Part shown: positions 26,113-35,011 of the stretch, in pieces
How the letters are laid out: each line of letters starts with the position of its first letter
How positions within the stretch are numbered: position 1 is the stretch's first letter
DNA from: Lacrimispora sphenoides
GTDB taxonomy: Bacteria; Bacillota; Clostridia; Lachnospirales; Lachnospiraceae
Length of the DNA stretch: 64,000 bases
Direction of reading: 5' to 3'
Assembly (NCBI RefSeq): GCF_900105215.1
Contig: NZ_FOIP01000002.1
Coordinates: 248,001-312,000, forward strand
Notes under the pieces: model-generated
Told to the model about the DNA's origin: nothing
Seen by the model: the letters and a program-made list of their open reading frames with translations, nothing else
Database searches by the model: none
Program-made: the position numbers and the translations under genes

Positions 26113-26140
26113 GGGTATCATTAGAACATCCTTTTGTCAA
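26113..26140 (-). promoter_or_regulatory. Candidate promoter of the MATE gene
   Basis: TTGACA on the minus strand at 26140-26135, 17-bp spacer, then TACCCT as a poor -10 (26117-26112) overlapping the palindrome edge. The remaining bases up to the next gene (26141-26634) contain a CTAAGG/CCTTAG palindrome at 26201-26213 and no gene I can support. Confidence 0.4.
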
Positions 26141-26634
26141 TAAGTAAGGAAATAGCGATATTGGTAAAAAGGAGCCGCAAAGCAGGAACATTAAGACTTC
26201 CTAAGGGCCTTAGAAAAGGCTTTTCTTTTACCTTAATCAGGCGTTCAGAAATGAGCGTCTTTTTTCGTGCCTAAAACCATGATGAAAGTGAAGCATATAC
26301 AGCATCATTTTTACCAATCCTTTTATCCCGGCAGCATCCCGTTCCAGCTCCACCCTGCATGAGATGGTATTCTTGACAATTGATGAGGCATACAAGCTAA
26401 AAATATGTATTTTCCATTTTTTAGGTGTATAAATTGCTAAATAAAATCGACGAGATTGAAAAATAATTAAAAACATTGTTAATTAAATGTCTAGTAAAAC
26501 GTAAATCATTGTGCGAATCATACAAAAATTAAAAAATGGATTATCTGGTTTGGATGATGTATTGTAAGAAAAATTTCTTTAAAATAAAACCATGGATTCG
26601 AATCGATAGAAAAAAGATTCAGGAGGTAGCACAA

Positions 26635-27864
26635 ATGGATATTTCCATCAATGAGATCAGGGAAGCATTGGACTGGATGTCCTCTTATGGGAAAAACCAA
26701 ATAGGAGGAATGACCAGGCTCCTTTATTCCAGGAGTTGGCTGGAAGTACAGCTGGCCTTAAAGGAAAAATTTGAGCAAATAGGAATGGAAACTAGGTTTG
26801 ACGAAGTGGGGAATTTATATGGAAGGATTATTGGAACGGAACCGGAATCCGGTACCATTGCCACAGGCTCCCATGTGGATACGGTAGTGAATGGAGGGAA
26901 CTTAGACGGTCAGCTTGGAATCTTTGGAGGATACTTAGCTGTTAAGAACCTTCTTGAAAACCATGGAAGACCGAAAAAGAATCTGGAGGTCATTTCCATG
27001 GCAGAAGAGGAGGGAAGCAGATTCCCCTATGTTTTCTGGGGAAGCAAAAACTTATTTGGCCTGGCAAAAAAAGAAGAGGTCGAAAATCTCACAGATTCAG
27101 AAGGAATCAAATTCGTGGATGCCATGCATGAGTGCGGATTTGACTTTAAAAAGGATGCTGTTGGTTCCATGAACGATGTAAAGGCATTTATTGAGCTGCA
27201 TATCGAGCAGGGAAATACCCTTGAGATGGAAGGAAAATCCGTAGGAGTGATCACTGGAATCGTGGGGCAGAGAAGATATAACATCACCTTAAAAGGTGAA
27301 GCAAACCATGCCGGCACAACTCTCATGAAATACAGAAAGGATGTAGTCCAGGTATTTTCTGAAATCGTATATGATTCCTTACATAAAGCCAGAGCCATAG
27401 GGGACCCGTTGGTTTTAACCTTTGGAAAAATAGAAGTAAAACCCAATACCGTAAACGTGGTCCCGGGAGAAGCTTTGTTCACAATGGATTGCCGCCATAC
27501 GGATAAAGCTCTTTTAAAAAGCATAACTACCGAGCTGGAAGAAAACATGAAGCATATCGCAAAAAAACATGGGGTGGAAATAGATTTAGACATATGGATG
27601 GATGAGAAGCCTGTTCCAATGAATGATGAAATGATCCGGCTCATAGAGAAGGTTTGCAGGGAAAAAAGCTTGAATTACCGGATGATGCACAGCGGTGCAG
27701 GCCATGATTCCCAGATCATAGCGCCCAGGATTCCTACCGGCATGCTTTTTGTCCCAAGCATTAAGGGAATCAGCCATAATCCGGCGGAACAGACAGAACT
27801 ATCGGATTTGAAGCAGGGAATTGAGGCATTAACGTCATCTCTATATGAATTATCATATCAATAG
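26635..27864 (+). CDS. allC: Allantoate amidohydrolase (AllC-type M20 family)
   Basis: 409 residues of the M20/hydantoinase-carbamoylase family. Metal ligands are visible: His80 (ATGSHVDT), Asp91 (GNLDGQLG) and Glu in AEEEGSRF (124-126), and the late histidine in HSGAGHDSQ. Family members include allantoate amidohydrolase, ureidoglycolate hydrolase and N-carbamoyl amino acid hydrolases; the following allE, allD and fdrA-type genes favour allantoate. Start at ATG 26635 after CAGGAGGTAGC; the frame is open 33 codons earlier without a site. Opens the operon to 36232. Confidence 0.88.
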   Translation: MDISINEIREALDWMSSYGKNQIGGMTRLLYSRSWLEVQLALKEKFEQIGMETRFDEVGNLYGRIIGTEPESGTIATGSHVDTVVNGGNLDGQLGIFGGYLAVKNLLENHGRPKKNLEVISMAEEEGSRFPYVFWGSKNLFGLAKKEEVENLTDSEGIKFVDAMHECGFDFKKDAVGSMNDVKAFIELHIEQGNTLEMEGKSVGVITGIVGQRRYNITLKGEANHAGTTLMKYRKDVVQVFSEIVYDSLHKARAIGDPLVLTFGKIEVKPNTVNVVPGEALFTMDCRHTDKALLKSITTELEENMKHIAKKHGVEIDLDIWMDEKPVPMNDEMIRLIEKVCREKSLNYRMMHSGAGHDSQIIAPRIPTGMLFVPSIKGISHNPAEQTELSDLKQGIEALTSSLYELSYQ

Positions 27865-27881
27865 GAAAAGTGAGGGGCATT

Positions 27882-29135
27882 ATGGGAGATCAAAGTTTAG
27901 CAAAACAACTGCCAAAGGATTATTGGAAGACAATCGTATTTACCTTCTGTTTAGGCTGGGTAGTCATCTGGATCTACCGGTCCATGCTGTCGCCCATCTA
28001 TTCGGAAATCCAGGGGACAGTCGGGCAGCACTCTAATACAGCAATGGGACTCATAGCAAGCTGTTATTTCTTTGGATATACGTCGTTACAGATACCATCT
28101 GGGTTCTTAGTAGACAGATTCGGACAGAAAAAGGTTCTCATACCGGGCTTTCTCCTCTTTGCTATAGGAGCCTTCAGCATTGCCATGTCAAGGTCCCTTA
28201 ATACGATTTACATTGGCAGCGTTTGCGCTGGAATAGGCTGCGGAACGTATTACGGCGCCGCCTTTTCTTTAACAGCGGAACACGTGCCGCCTGAGAAAAA
28301 GGGGATTGCTACGGCGATTGTCAACAGCGGTTCTGCTCTGGGTCTAATCCTGGGAATGACAGGTTCCAGCTTTATCGTTAAGACCCTGCATATGCCCTGG
28401 CAGACAATGGTGACGATTTCAGGAAGCCTCATCGTACTTTTAGTTATCTGGTTCGCCATTGCGATCAAGGACAGGGGAAGGCACCATGACATTCAGAAAG
28501 AAAATAAAGAAAAAGCACAAGATGCAGTTTCAGGATCAGAGAAAAAGGTTTCTTTGCTTTCACTTAACATGATTTCCTGCTACATACTGTATTTTTCCAC
28601 CTGTTATGCCTATTATCTGATCGTAACCTGGCTTCCCAAGTTTTTAGAGTCTGAGAGGGGGATCACCGGCGGAATGATTGGCCTTGTTGTTTCCATGATA
28701 TCGGTTACGGCAGTACCGGGAGCGCTGTTCTTTGCAGGACTGTCCGATAAGTTCAGAGGAAAAAAGGCCCTGATCATCATTGGCTTAGAGCTTTCCGCAT
28801 TTGTACTGGTGGCATTATCCATGTCAATGCCCAATGCGTTATCCCTGACCATCATTTTACTGCTGTATGGGTTCCTGGGTAAGATGGCCGTTGACCCTGT
28901 CCTCATATCCTATGTGTCAGACAGAGCCAATAAAAAGAACATGGCAACCACTTTGGGACTGTTTAACTTTTTCGGAATGTCCTCATCCATTATCGCACCG
29001 GCGGTAACAGGATTTATTATAGATAAAACCGGATCAGGCACCGCAGGCTTTTATATCGGAGCATTGCTGCTGATTTTAGGAACCATACTATTCCTTATAT
29101 TTAATGCAAGGACATTTTTCAGTAAAGCAAAATAA
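27882..29135 (+). CDS. MFS transporter
   Basis: About 417 residues with twelve membrane segments and the MFS loop motif DRFGQKKVLIPGF between segments 2 and 3. Resembles the ACS (anion:cation symporter)-like MFS proteins (WVVIWIYRSMLSP in the first segment). Its place between allC and allE predicts uptake of allantoate, ureidoglycolate, oxalurate or a similar ureide anion; inference from context. ATG 27882 follows GAGGGG; an upstream GTG (27870) is possible. Confidence 0.85.
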   Translation: MGDQSLAKQLPKDYWKTIVFTFCLGWVVIWIYRSMLSPIYSEIQGTVGQHSNTAMGLIASCYFFGYTSLQIPSGFLVDRFGQKKVLIPGFLLFAIGAFSIAMSRSLNTIYIGSVCAGIGCGTYYGAAFSLTAEHVPPEKKGIATAIVNSGSALGLILGMTGSSFIVKTLHMPWQTMVTISGSLIVLLVIWFAIAIKDRGRHHDIQKENKEKAQDAVSGSEKKVSLLSLNMISCYILYFSTCYAYYLIVTWLPKFLESERGITGGMIGLVVSMISVTAVPGALFFAGLSDKFRGKKALIIIGLELSAFVLVALSMSMPNALSLTIILLLYGFLGKMAVDPVLISYVSDRANKKNMATTLGLFNFFGMSSSIIAPAVTGFIIDKTGSGTAGFYIGALLLILGTILFLIFNARTFFSKAK

Positions 29136-29159
29136 TTACAAAATAAAGGAGAAATTATC

Positions 29160-29951
29160 ATGAGCTATCTAAATCACATAACAGGGTACCGGGAAGACAT
29201 TTTATCAAGCCGTTCCATCGTAAAAAGGGGGAACTTCGCATTAATAGAACCGGATGGCCTGGTGAAAAATGTGGTACCTGGATTTGAACAATGCGCAGTT
29301 ACTATTTTAGCCTCTCCAAAGCTGGGAGCTTCCTTCGTAGATTATCTGGTAACAATGGAGCAGGGCGGAGGCCATCCAAAGGGATTTGGAGGAGAAGGGA
29401 TCGAAGTATTCCTCTATATTCTGGAAGGCAGGGTAAAGGTGAAAAATGTAGATAAGGAAGAAGAACTGACAGAAGGCGGTTACATTTATTCTCCTGATGG
29501 AAATTTGGTAAGCTTTGAAAATATAGGAGATACCCCGGCAAGGGCATTTTTATATAAGAGGCGCTATAACAGAATCGAGGGACACCAGGCTTATACGGTT
29601 TGCGGAAATATTGGAGATGTGCCGTTTACTCCTTATGAGGGAATGGAAGATGTAGGAGTTAAGGACTTTCTGCCGTCAGCATCTGACATTGGATTTGATA
29701 TGAATTTTCATATCTTAAGCTTTAAGCCCGGGGCCTGCCATGGCTATATTGAAACCCATATCCAGGAGCATGGCGCATACATCTATTCAGGGGAAGGAAT
29801 GTACAACCTGGATAATCACTGGATTCCTGTTAAAAAGGGTGACTATCTGTTTATGGGTGCTTATAGCCTGCAGGCTGCATATGGAGTAGGACGAAATGAA
29901 GAATTTGCCTATGTGTATTCAAAAGACTGTAACAGGGATGCAGAACTATAA
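29160..29951 (+). CDS. allE: (S)-ureidoglycine aminohydrolase
   Basis: 263-residue bicupin. The second cupin holds Glu198, His200, His204 and Gln238 (ETHIQEHG and SLQAAY), matching the Mn ligands of plant UGlyAH and AllE. It releases ammonia from (S)-ureidoglycine to give (S)-ureidoglycolate, the step after allantoate amidohydrolase, which produces ureidoglycine when it acts on allantoate. Strong AAAGGAG before ATG 29160. Identification is one of the firmest in this operon. Confidence 0.93.
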   Translation: MSYLNHITGYREDILSSRSIVKRGNFALIEPDGLVKNVVPGFEQCAVTILASPKLGASFVDYLVTMEQGGGHPKGFGGEGIEVFLYILEGRVKVKNVDKEEELTEGGYIYSPDGNLVSFENIGDTPARAFLYKRRYNRIEGHQAYTVCGNIGDVPFTPYEGMEDVGVKDFLPSASDIGFDMNFHILSFKPGACHGYIETHIQEHGAYIYSGEGMYNLDNHWIPVKKGDYLFMGAYSLQAAYGVGRNEEFAYVYSKDCNRDAEL

Positions 29952-29983
29952 AAAAATATAACCGAAGAAAGGTTGCATATCTT

Positions 29984-31033
29984 ATGAGATTAACGGAAGG
30001 ACAATTACATGAATTAATCAGCAATAAGCTTCAAAAGGCAGGGCTTACCAAGGAACATGCGGATATTACCGCAGATATCCTTACATGGTCTGATGCAAGA
30101 GGGATCCATTCCCATGGAGCCGTCAGAGTAGAGTATTATTCGGAACGGATAGCAAAAGGCGGTATCACCATTCAGCCGGAATTTAAATTCGAGAAAACAG
30201 GCCCGGCAAGCGGAATATTCCATGGAGACAATGGCTCAGGCTATGCAGCGGCAGTGCTTTCCATGAAAGAAGCCATTAAAATGGCGAAGGAAACAGGGGT
30301 TGCAGTGGTTGGAGCCAAGCATATTTCCCACAGCGGCAGCTTGGGATATTATGTGGAGATGGCCGCTGAAGAAAACCTGGTTTCCATCTCCATGTGCCAG
30401 TCCGACCCAATGGCAGTTCCTTACGGAGGATCAGAACCTTACTATGGAACCAATCCCATTGCCTTTGGAGCTCCGGGAGCTGATGGCAGAAATATCATAT
30501 TTGATATGGCGACTACGGTTCAGGCCTGGGGAAAGGTACTGTATGCCAGGTCTAAGAAGGAACCCATTCCAAACACCTGGGCAGTGGATGTAAACGGCAA
30601 CCCCACAACCGATTCCACGTTAGTAAATGCCCTTGTCCCTATTGCAGAAGCGAAAGGATACGGACTGATGATGATGGTGGATGTGCTGTCAGGCATCCTT
30701 TTGGGCCTGCCCTTTGGAAAACATGTAAGCAGCATGTACGAAGACTTATCAAAAGGCAGAGATCTGGGACAGCTGCATATTGTACTGGATCCAAACAAAT
30801 TTGTAGGCCTGGATCAATTTAAAGAAAACATAACCACTACCATGGAGGAACTGGCCGCTATTAAGCCGGCAGAAGGTTTTGAAAAGGTGTGCTATCCGGG
30901 AGAACGGGGGCTTTTGAGAAAGGCCGGTTATGACAAGGATGGGATAGAAATCGTAGATGATATCTATCAATACTTGATCAGTGAAGATATCCATTACAAC
31001 CGCTACGACCACAAGAACAAATTTGCCGAGTAA
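29984..31033 (+). CDS. allD: Ureidoglycolate dehydrogenase (NAD-dependent, malate/lactate DH family)
   Basis: 349 residues of the LDH2/MDHG oxidoreductase family. DARGIHSHGAVRVEYYSERI, VVGAKHISHSGSLGYYVEMAAEENLVSISMCQSDPMAVPYGG, and DMATTVQAWGKVL are family motifs; the length matches AllD. It oxidises ureidoglycolate to oxalurate. Other members act on malate or 2,3-diketogulonate, but the position after allE and before the fdrA gene specifies allD. GAAAGG lies about 13 bases before ATG 29984. Confidence 0.9.
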   Translation: MRLTEGQLHELISNKLQKAGLTKEHADITADILTWSDARGIHSHGAVRVEYYSERIAKGGITIQPEFKFEKTGPASGIFHGDNGSGYAAAVLSMKEAIKMAKETGVAVVGAKHISHSGSLGYYVEMAAEENLVSISMCQSDPMAVPYGGSEPYYGTNPIAFGAPGADGRNIIFDMATTVQAWGKVLYARSKKEPIPNTWAVDVNGNPTTDSTLVNALVPIAEAKGYGLMMMVDVLSGILLGLPFGKHVSSMYEDLSKGRDLGQLHIVLDPNKFVGLDQFKENITTTMEELAAIKPAEGFEKVCYPGERGLLRKAGYDKDGIEIVDDIYQYLISEDIHYNRYDHKNKFAE

Positions 31034-31071
31034 GAACGCGCAATGATTATAGTTAAAAGGAGAATCGTAAC

Positions 31072-32838
31072 ATGATTAAAACGATAATTCGTAAAGGAAG
31101 TTATCAGGATTCCGTGGTTCTTATGTTGCTGACAAATAAAATTTCCTCCATGCCGGGAATACATAAAGTCTCCATTATGATGGCAACACCCGCAAACAAA
31201 GACTTATTTAAGGCGAGCGGTCTGGAGACTCCTGAATTAATGGAAGCTCAGTCCAATGATATGGCAATTGTGGTAGATGTGGAATCAGAGGAGATCATAG
31301 GGCAGGTTTTAAAAGAGGCGGAGGAATTTCTAAACAACCAGTCCAAAAGTTCCTCCGGAAATGAAGAAAAACACATCGTATCCTCCTGGGAACAGGCTAT
31401 TAAAAGAATGCCGGATGCCAATCTGGCAGTCCTGTCCATACCTGGTATGTATGCGGCGGCTGAGGCCGAAAGGGCACTTGATGAGAATTTAAACGTATTT
31501 ATTTTCAGCGACAATGTATCAAAAAAGGATGAAATATATCTGAAACAAAAGGCTCATGAAAGAGGCCTTCTGGTCATGGGACCGGATTGCGGGACTGGTA
31601 TTATCAAGGGGGTTCCCATCGCCTTTACCAACCATGTCAGGATGGGAAAGATTGGAGTCATTGGTGCATCCGGTACAGGAATCCAGGAGGTTACCACCAT
31701 CATAGACCATCTTGGGGAAGGGGTGGCAAATGCCATCGGCACAGGCGGCCGGGATTTATCGGGGGAAGTAGGCGGAATCACCATGCTTGATGCCATTGAC
31801 GCCATGGAAAAGGATCCCCAGGTAGAGGTGGTGGTCATCCTGTCAAAGCCTCCGGCAAAAGAAGTAAGAGATGTGATTGTAAACAGGCTTTGGGATTATG
31901 AAAAGCCTGTGGTGACCCTGTTCCTTGGGGAGAAGCCGGAGATACATGAGGAGAATTTCTACCATGCCTGCACCCTGGATGAGGCAGCCAGGATCGCGGT
32001 TTCTTTAGTAAGAAACGAAGAAATTGCAAAGGATACATGGAAACCGGAGGTACAGGAAGGATTTAAAAAGGAAGACCATAAGACGATAAAAGGCTATTAT
32101 TCCGGAGGAACTCTGGCGGCGGAGGCTGTAATGCTTATAAAGGATACCATTGGCATTACCGGAGCAGGAGGAAAGCAGGAAGGTTATCTGCTTAATACAC
32201 AGGGCTATACCATCATAGATCTGGGAGATGACATCTATACCGTGGGAAAACCGCATCCCATGATCGACCCCACAAACAGGATCTCATGCATGAAGCAGGC
32301 CCTGGAGGAAGAGCAGACAGGAGTCATTCTGTTCGATCTGGTACTGGGATATGGTTCTCATGAGGACATGGCCGGAGTTCTTGTTCCGGGGATCCTGGAT
32401 ATGATGGAACAGGTGAAAAAGCAGGGGCGAAAGGTTTATTTTGTATCGACGATTTGCGGAACCAGAGGGGATATGCAGAATTATGATATGCAGAAGAAAA
32501 AACTGGAAGATATCGGTGTCATACTTTGTACCAGCAATAAAAGAGCGGTGGAAACAGCTCTCTCACTGATCGGCCATCCATACGTGGAGAAGGAAAAAAC
32601 GATTCTTCCCAGGGAAAAGATGAAGGCAGATAAGGATCATACCGTATCCGAAAAGATTATGGAATTGTTCGGGCAAAAACCCAGAGTCATCAATATCGGA
32701 CTGAAAGGTTTTGCCGATGTACTGGAAGAATTCTCATGTAAGGTCGTGCAGTATCAATGGACGCCGCCTGCAGGAGGGGATTTAGAGATGATCAAAGCCC
32801 TGCAGTATTTAAGAGGTTACAAGTTTTCCGGGCTGTAG
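31072..32838 (+). CDS. fdrA: FdrA-family protein, oxamate carbamoyltransferase subunit
   Basis: 588 residues of the FdrA family (succinyl-CoA synthetase-like CoA-binding folds: VIGASGTGIQEVTTIIDHLGEGVANAIGTGGRDLS, VVILSKPPAKEV). E. coli FdrA, YlbE and YlbF were assigned to oxamate carbamoyltransferase (AllF, AllG, AllH), converting oxalurate and phosphate to oxamate and carbamoyl phosphate; the same three genes follow in that order here. A single 588-residue FdrA is somewhat longer than the E. coli protein. AAAAGGAG before ATG 31072. Confidence 0.88.
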   Translation: MIKTIIRKGSYQDSVVLMLLTNKISSMPGIHKVSIMMATPANKDLFKASGLETPELMEAQSNDMAIVVDVESEEIIGQVLKEAEEFLNNQSKSSSGNEEKHIVSSWEQAIKRMPDANLAVLSIPGMYAAAEAERALDENLNVFIFSDNVSKKDEIYLKQKAHERGLLVMGPDCGTGIIKGVPIAFTNHVRMGKIGVIGASGTGIQEVTTIIDHLGEGVANAIGTGGRDLSGEVGGITMLDAIDAMEKDPQVEVVVILSKPPAKEVRDVIVNRLWDYEKPVVTLFLGEKPEIHEENFYHACTLDEAARIAVSLVRNEEIAKDTWKPEVQEGFKKEDHKTIKGYYSGGTLAAEAVMLIKDTIGITGAGGKQEGYLLNTQGYTIIDLGDDIYTVGKPHPMIDPTNRISCMKQALEEEQTGVILFDLVLGYGSHEDMAGVLVPGILDMMEQVKKQGRKVYFVSTICGTRGDMQNYDMQKKKLEDIGVILCTSNKRAVETALSLIGHPYVEKEKTILPREKMKADKDHTVSEKIMELFGQKPRVINIGLKGFADVLEEFSCKVVQYQWTPPAGGDLEMIKALQYLRGYKFSGL

Positions 32839-32878
32839 GAATCGGTAAAAAGACTTATGTGGATATAAGGAGGTTCTT

Positions 32879-34144
32879 ATGTTGTACAATACAATCGACG
32901 ATGCAAATCAGGCGGTCATACAGAAAATAATCCTTGCTTCACCGGTTTTATTGGATGTGATACCGGCTAAAACCGTGATGAAAGAATTAAATCAGGGTAA
33001 GGTACTTCTCCATGCAGGACCGCCTATCCGGTGGGAAAATATGACCAGCTCTATGAAAGGCTCCTGTATAGGTGCCGCCCTGTTTGAAAAATGGGCGGCT
33101 ACCAAGGAGGAAGCAGTGAAGCTTTTAAGCCAGGGAGAGGTGGATTTTATTCCCTGTCACCATGTGGATGCAGTAGGACCTATGGGAGGCATTACTTCTG
33201 CTAACATGCCAGTATTTGTAGTAGAAAATACCACGGATGGGAACAGGGCCTATTGTTCCATGAATGAAGGAATTGGCAAAGTTCTCAGGTTTGGTGCATA
33301 TTCCAGTGAGGTGATCCTAAGATTAGGCTGGATGAGAGATGTACTGGGACCGGTACTTTCTATAGCGCTTAAGGAGTCTGAAAAGGGGCTTGCTATTAAT
33401 CCAATGATCGCAAAGGCCATTGCCATGGGGGATGAATTCCATCAAAGGAATATTGCAGCTTCCCTTCTATTCTTAAAAGAGATGTCCCCAGTCATATCAG
33501 GTCTTTCCATAGAAGAGGAGAAGAAAAAAGAAGTCATTCAGTTTCTGGCTGACACGGATCAGTTCTTCTTAAATATTATGATGGCAGCTGCCAAGGCGGT
33601 AATGGATGGGGCGCGAAAGATCACAGAAGGTACCATTGTGACAGCAATGTGCAGAAATGGAGAAAACTTTGGGATCAGGATCAGCGGCATGATGGATGAG
33701 TGGTTTACAGCTCCTGTAAACACTCCCCAGGGCCTTTACTTTACAGGATATTCCGGAGAGGATGCCAGTCCGGATATAGGAGACAGCGCCATCACGGAAA
33801 CCTTTGGCGTAGGAGGAATGGCAATGATCGCAGCACCTGCTGTTACCAGGTTTGTAGGAACAGGCGGCTTTCAGGATGCACTTCGCATCAGCAATGAGAT
33901 GATGGAGATTGTCATTGGCCAGAATCCCAATTTTACCATTCCTACATGGGATTTTCAGGGAACCTGCCTGGGCATTGATGCGAGAAAGGTAGTAGAAACA
34001 GGGATCACTCCTGTGATCAATACGGGAATCGCCCATAAGGAAGCCGGTGTAGGGCAGATAGGAGCGGGAACCGTTCATCCGCCTATTGAATGCTTCCAAA
34101 AAGCAGTGATGGCTTATGCAAAAAAACTGGGATATAAAGGGTAA
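32879..34144 (+). CDS. ylbE: YlbE-family (DUF1116) protein, oxamate carbamoyltransferase subunit
   Basis: 421 residues of the DUF1116 family; VDAVGPMGGITSANMPVFVVENTTDGNRAYCSMNEGIGKVLRFG and the C-terminal GIAHKEAGVGQIGAGTVHPPIECF are recognisable family segments. Partner of FdrA in the oxamate carbamoyltransferase complex (AllG in the E. coli naming). AAGGAGG is placed 7 bases before ATG 32879. Stops 5 bases before the DUF2877 start. Confidence 0.88.
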   Translation: MLYNTIDDANQAVIQKIILASPVLLDVIPAKTVMKELNQGKVLLHAGPPIRWENMTSSMKGSCIGAALFEKWAATKEEAVKLLSQGEVDFIPCHHVDAVGPMGGITSANMPVFVVENTTDGNRAYCSMNEGIGKVLRFGAYSSEVILRLGWMRDVLGPVLSIALKESEKGLAINPMIAKAIAMGDEFHQRNIAASLLFLKEMSPVISGLSIEEEKKKEVIQFLADTDQFFLNIMMAAAKAVMDGARKITEGTIVTAMCRNGENFGIRISGMMDEWFTAPVNTPQGLYFTGYSGEDASPDIGDSAITETFGVGGMAMIAAPAVTRFVGTGGFQDALRISNEMMEIVIGQNPNFTIPTWDFQGTCLGIDARKVVETGITPVINTGIAHKEAGVGQIGAGTVHPPIECFQKAVMAYAKKLGYKG

Positions 34145-34148
34145 AGAT

Positions 34149-34997
34149 ATGAGAAGCTTATCAGTAAAGTTGGCAGCGTCAGAGCTGTTTGAAGCATTAA
34201 AAGAAGATGAAGCTTATAGAATCCACAGCCAATTTGAGAGTGGATGCAATCTGGCGCTTCCTCCGTTCCTTTGCTTTATTGGAAATAAAAACGAAGCCCT
34301 GGTTCCATATGGTATTTTATTAGATAAGGAGGATCTGCCTGTATTACTGAAACAGGCAGCCTCCTCCAGCTGTTTTCGGTGGAATGAGAAAGAAAGGACC
34401 TTGTATTCGGATTCCATCCGGCTTTGCTTAAAAAATACCCGGAAATACAGCAGCTTTATTCAGAAAAGGGATTATTCCATAGACTGTGAAGGGCTTTCCA
34501 TGTTTGAGAGGCTCATTGATTGGAATCTTCCTACAGGATTTGGGGAATCCATAGGCTCTTTTTTGATAACAGAGAAAAAAGAAGTGGAGGAATTATATCA
34601 GGCATTTTCCAAACCAAAAGAAGAGGCTGAGAAAACGATAAAGAGATGGATCGGAAGAGGGAGGGGGCTGACGCCTTCAGGTGATGACTTTCTTATGGGG
34701 CTTCTATATATGGACAGAATTTGCCCTATATTGGAAATGCCTTTTCTTCAGAGCTTAAAGGCACTCATTGACCATCAATACACCACAGATATCAGCGGAC
34801 ATTATTATCATTGTGCATTGGAAGGGTATTTTAATTATGTTTTGGTGGAACTGCTGGACGCCTTGATTCAAAAGAACTCTCCGCAAATGAAGATGTGTAT
34901 AGACAGGATAAAGATGATAGGTTCTACCTCCGGCTGCGATATGTTGTTAGGTATGGCAGCAGGGGTTAATTTTATCAAAGGTGAAGCAAACATATAA
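34149..34997 (+). CDS. ylbF: YlbF-family (DUF2877) protein, oxamate carbamoyltransferase subunit
   Basis: About 282 residues of the DUF2877 family; GRGRGLTPSGDDFLMGLLYM, the family's core motif, is intact, and TSGCDMLLGMAAG is the C-terminal signature. Third piece of the carbamoyltransferase set (AllH in E. coli). An earlier frame start (34116) lies inside ylbE; ATG 34149 is preferred because AAAGGG sits upstream and it follows the ylbE stop closely. Not to be confused with Bacillus YlbF (Com_YlbF). Confidence 0.87.
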   Translation: MRSLSVKLAASELFEALKEDEAYRIHSQFESGCNLALPPFLCFIGNKNEALVPYGILLDKEDLPVLLKQAASSSCFRWNEKERTLYSDSIRLCLKNTRKYSSFIQKRDYSIDCEGLSMFERLIDWNLPTGFGESIGSFLITEKKEVEELYQAFSKPKEEAEKTIKRWIGRGRGLTPSGDDFLMGLLYMDRICPILEMPFLQSLKALIDHQYTTDISGHYYHCALEGYFNYVLVELLDALIQKNSPQMKMCIDRIKMIGSTSGCDMLLGMAAGVNFIKGEANI

Positions 34998-35011
34998 TGG
35001 GAGGTCCGTGA

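Noticed and set aside
26161..26230. Possible terminator around CTAAGGGCCTTAG and AAAAGGCTTTTC
   Set aside because: No gene ends near it in either direction, so the terminator call is not supported.
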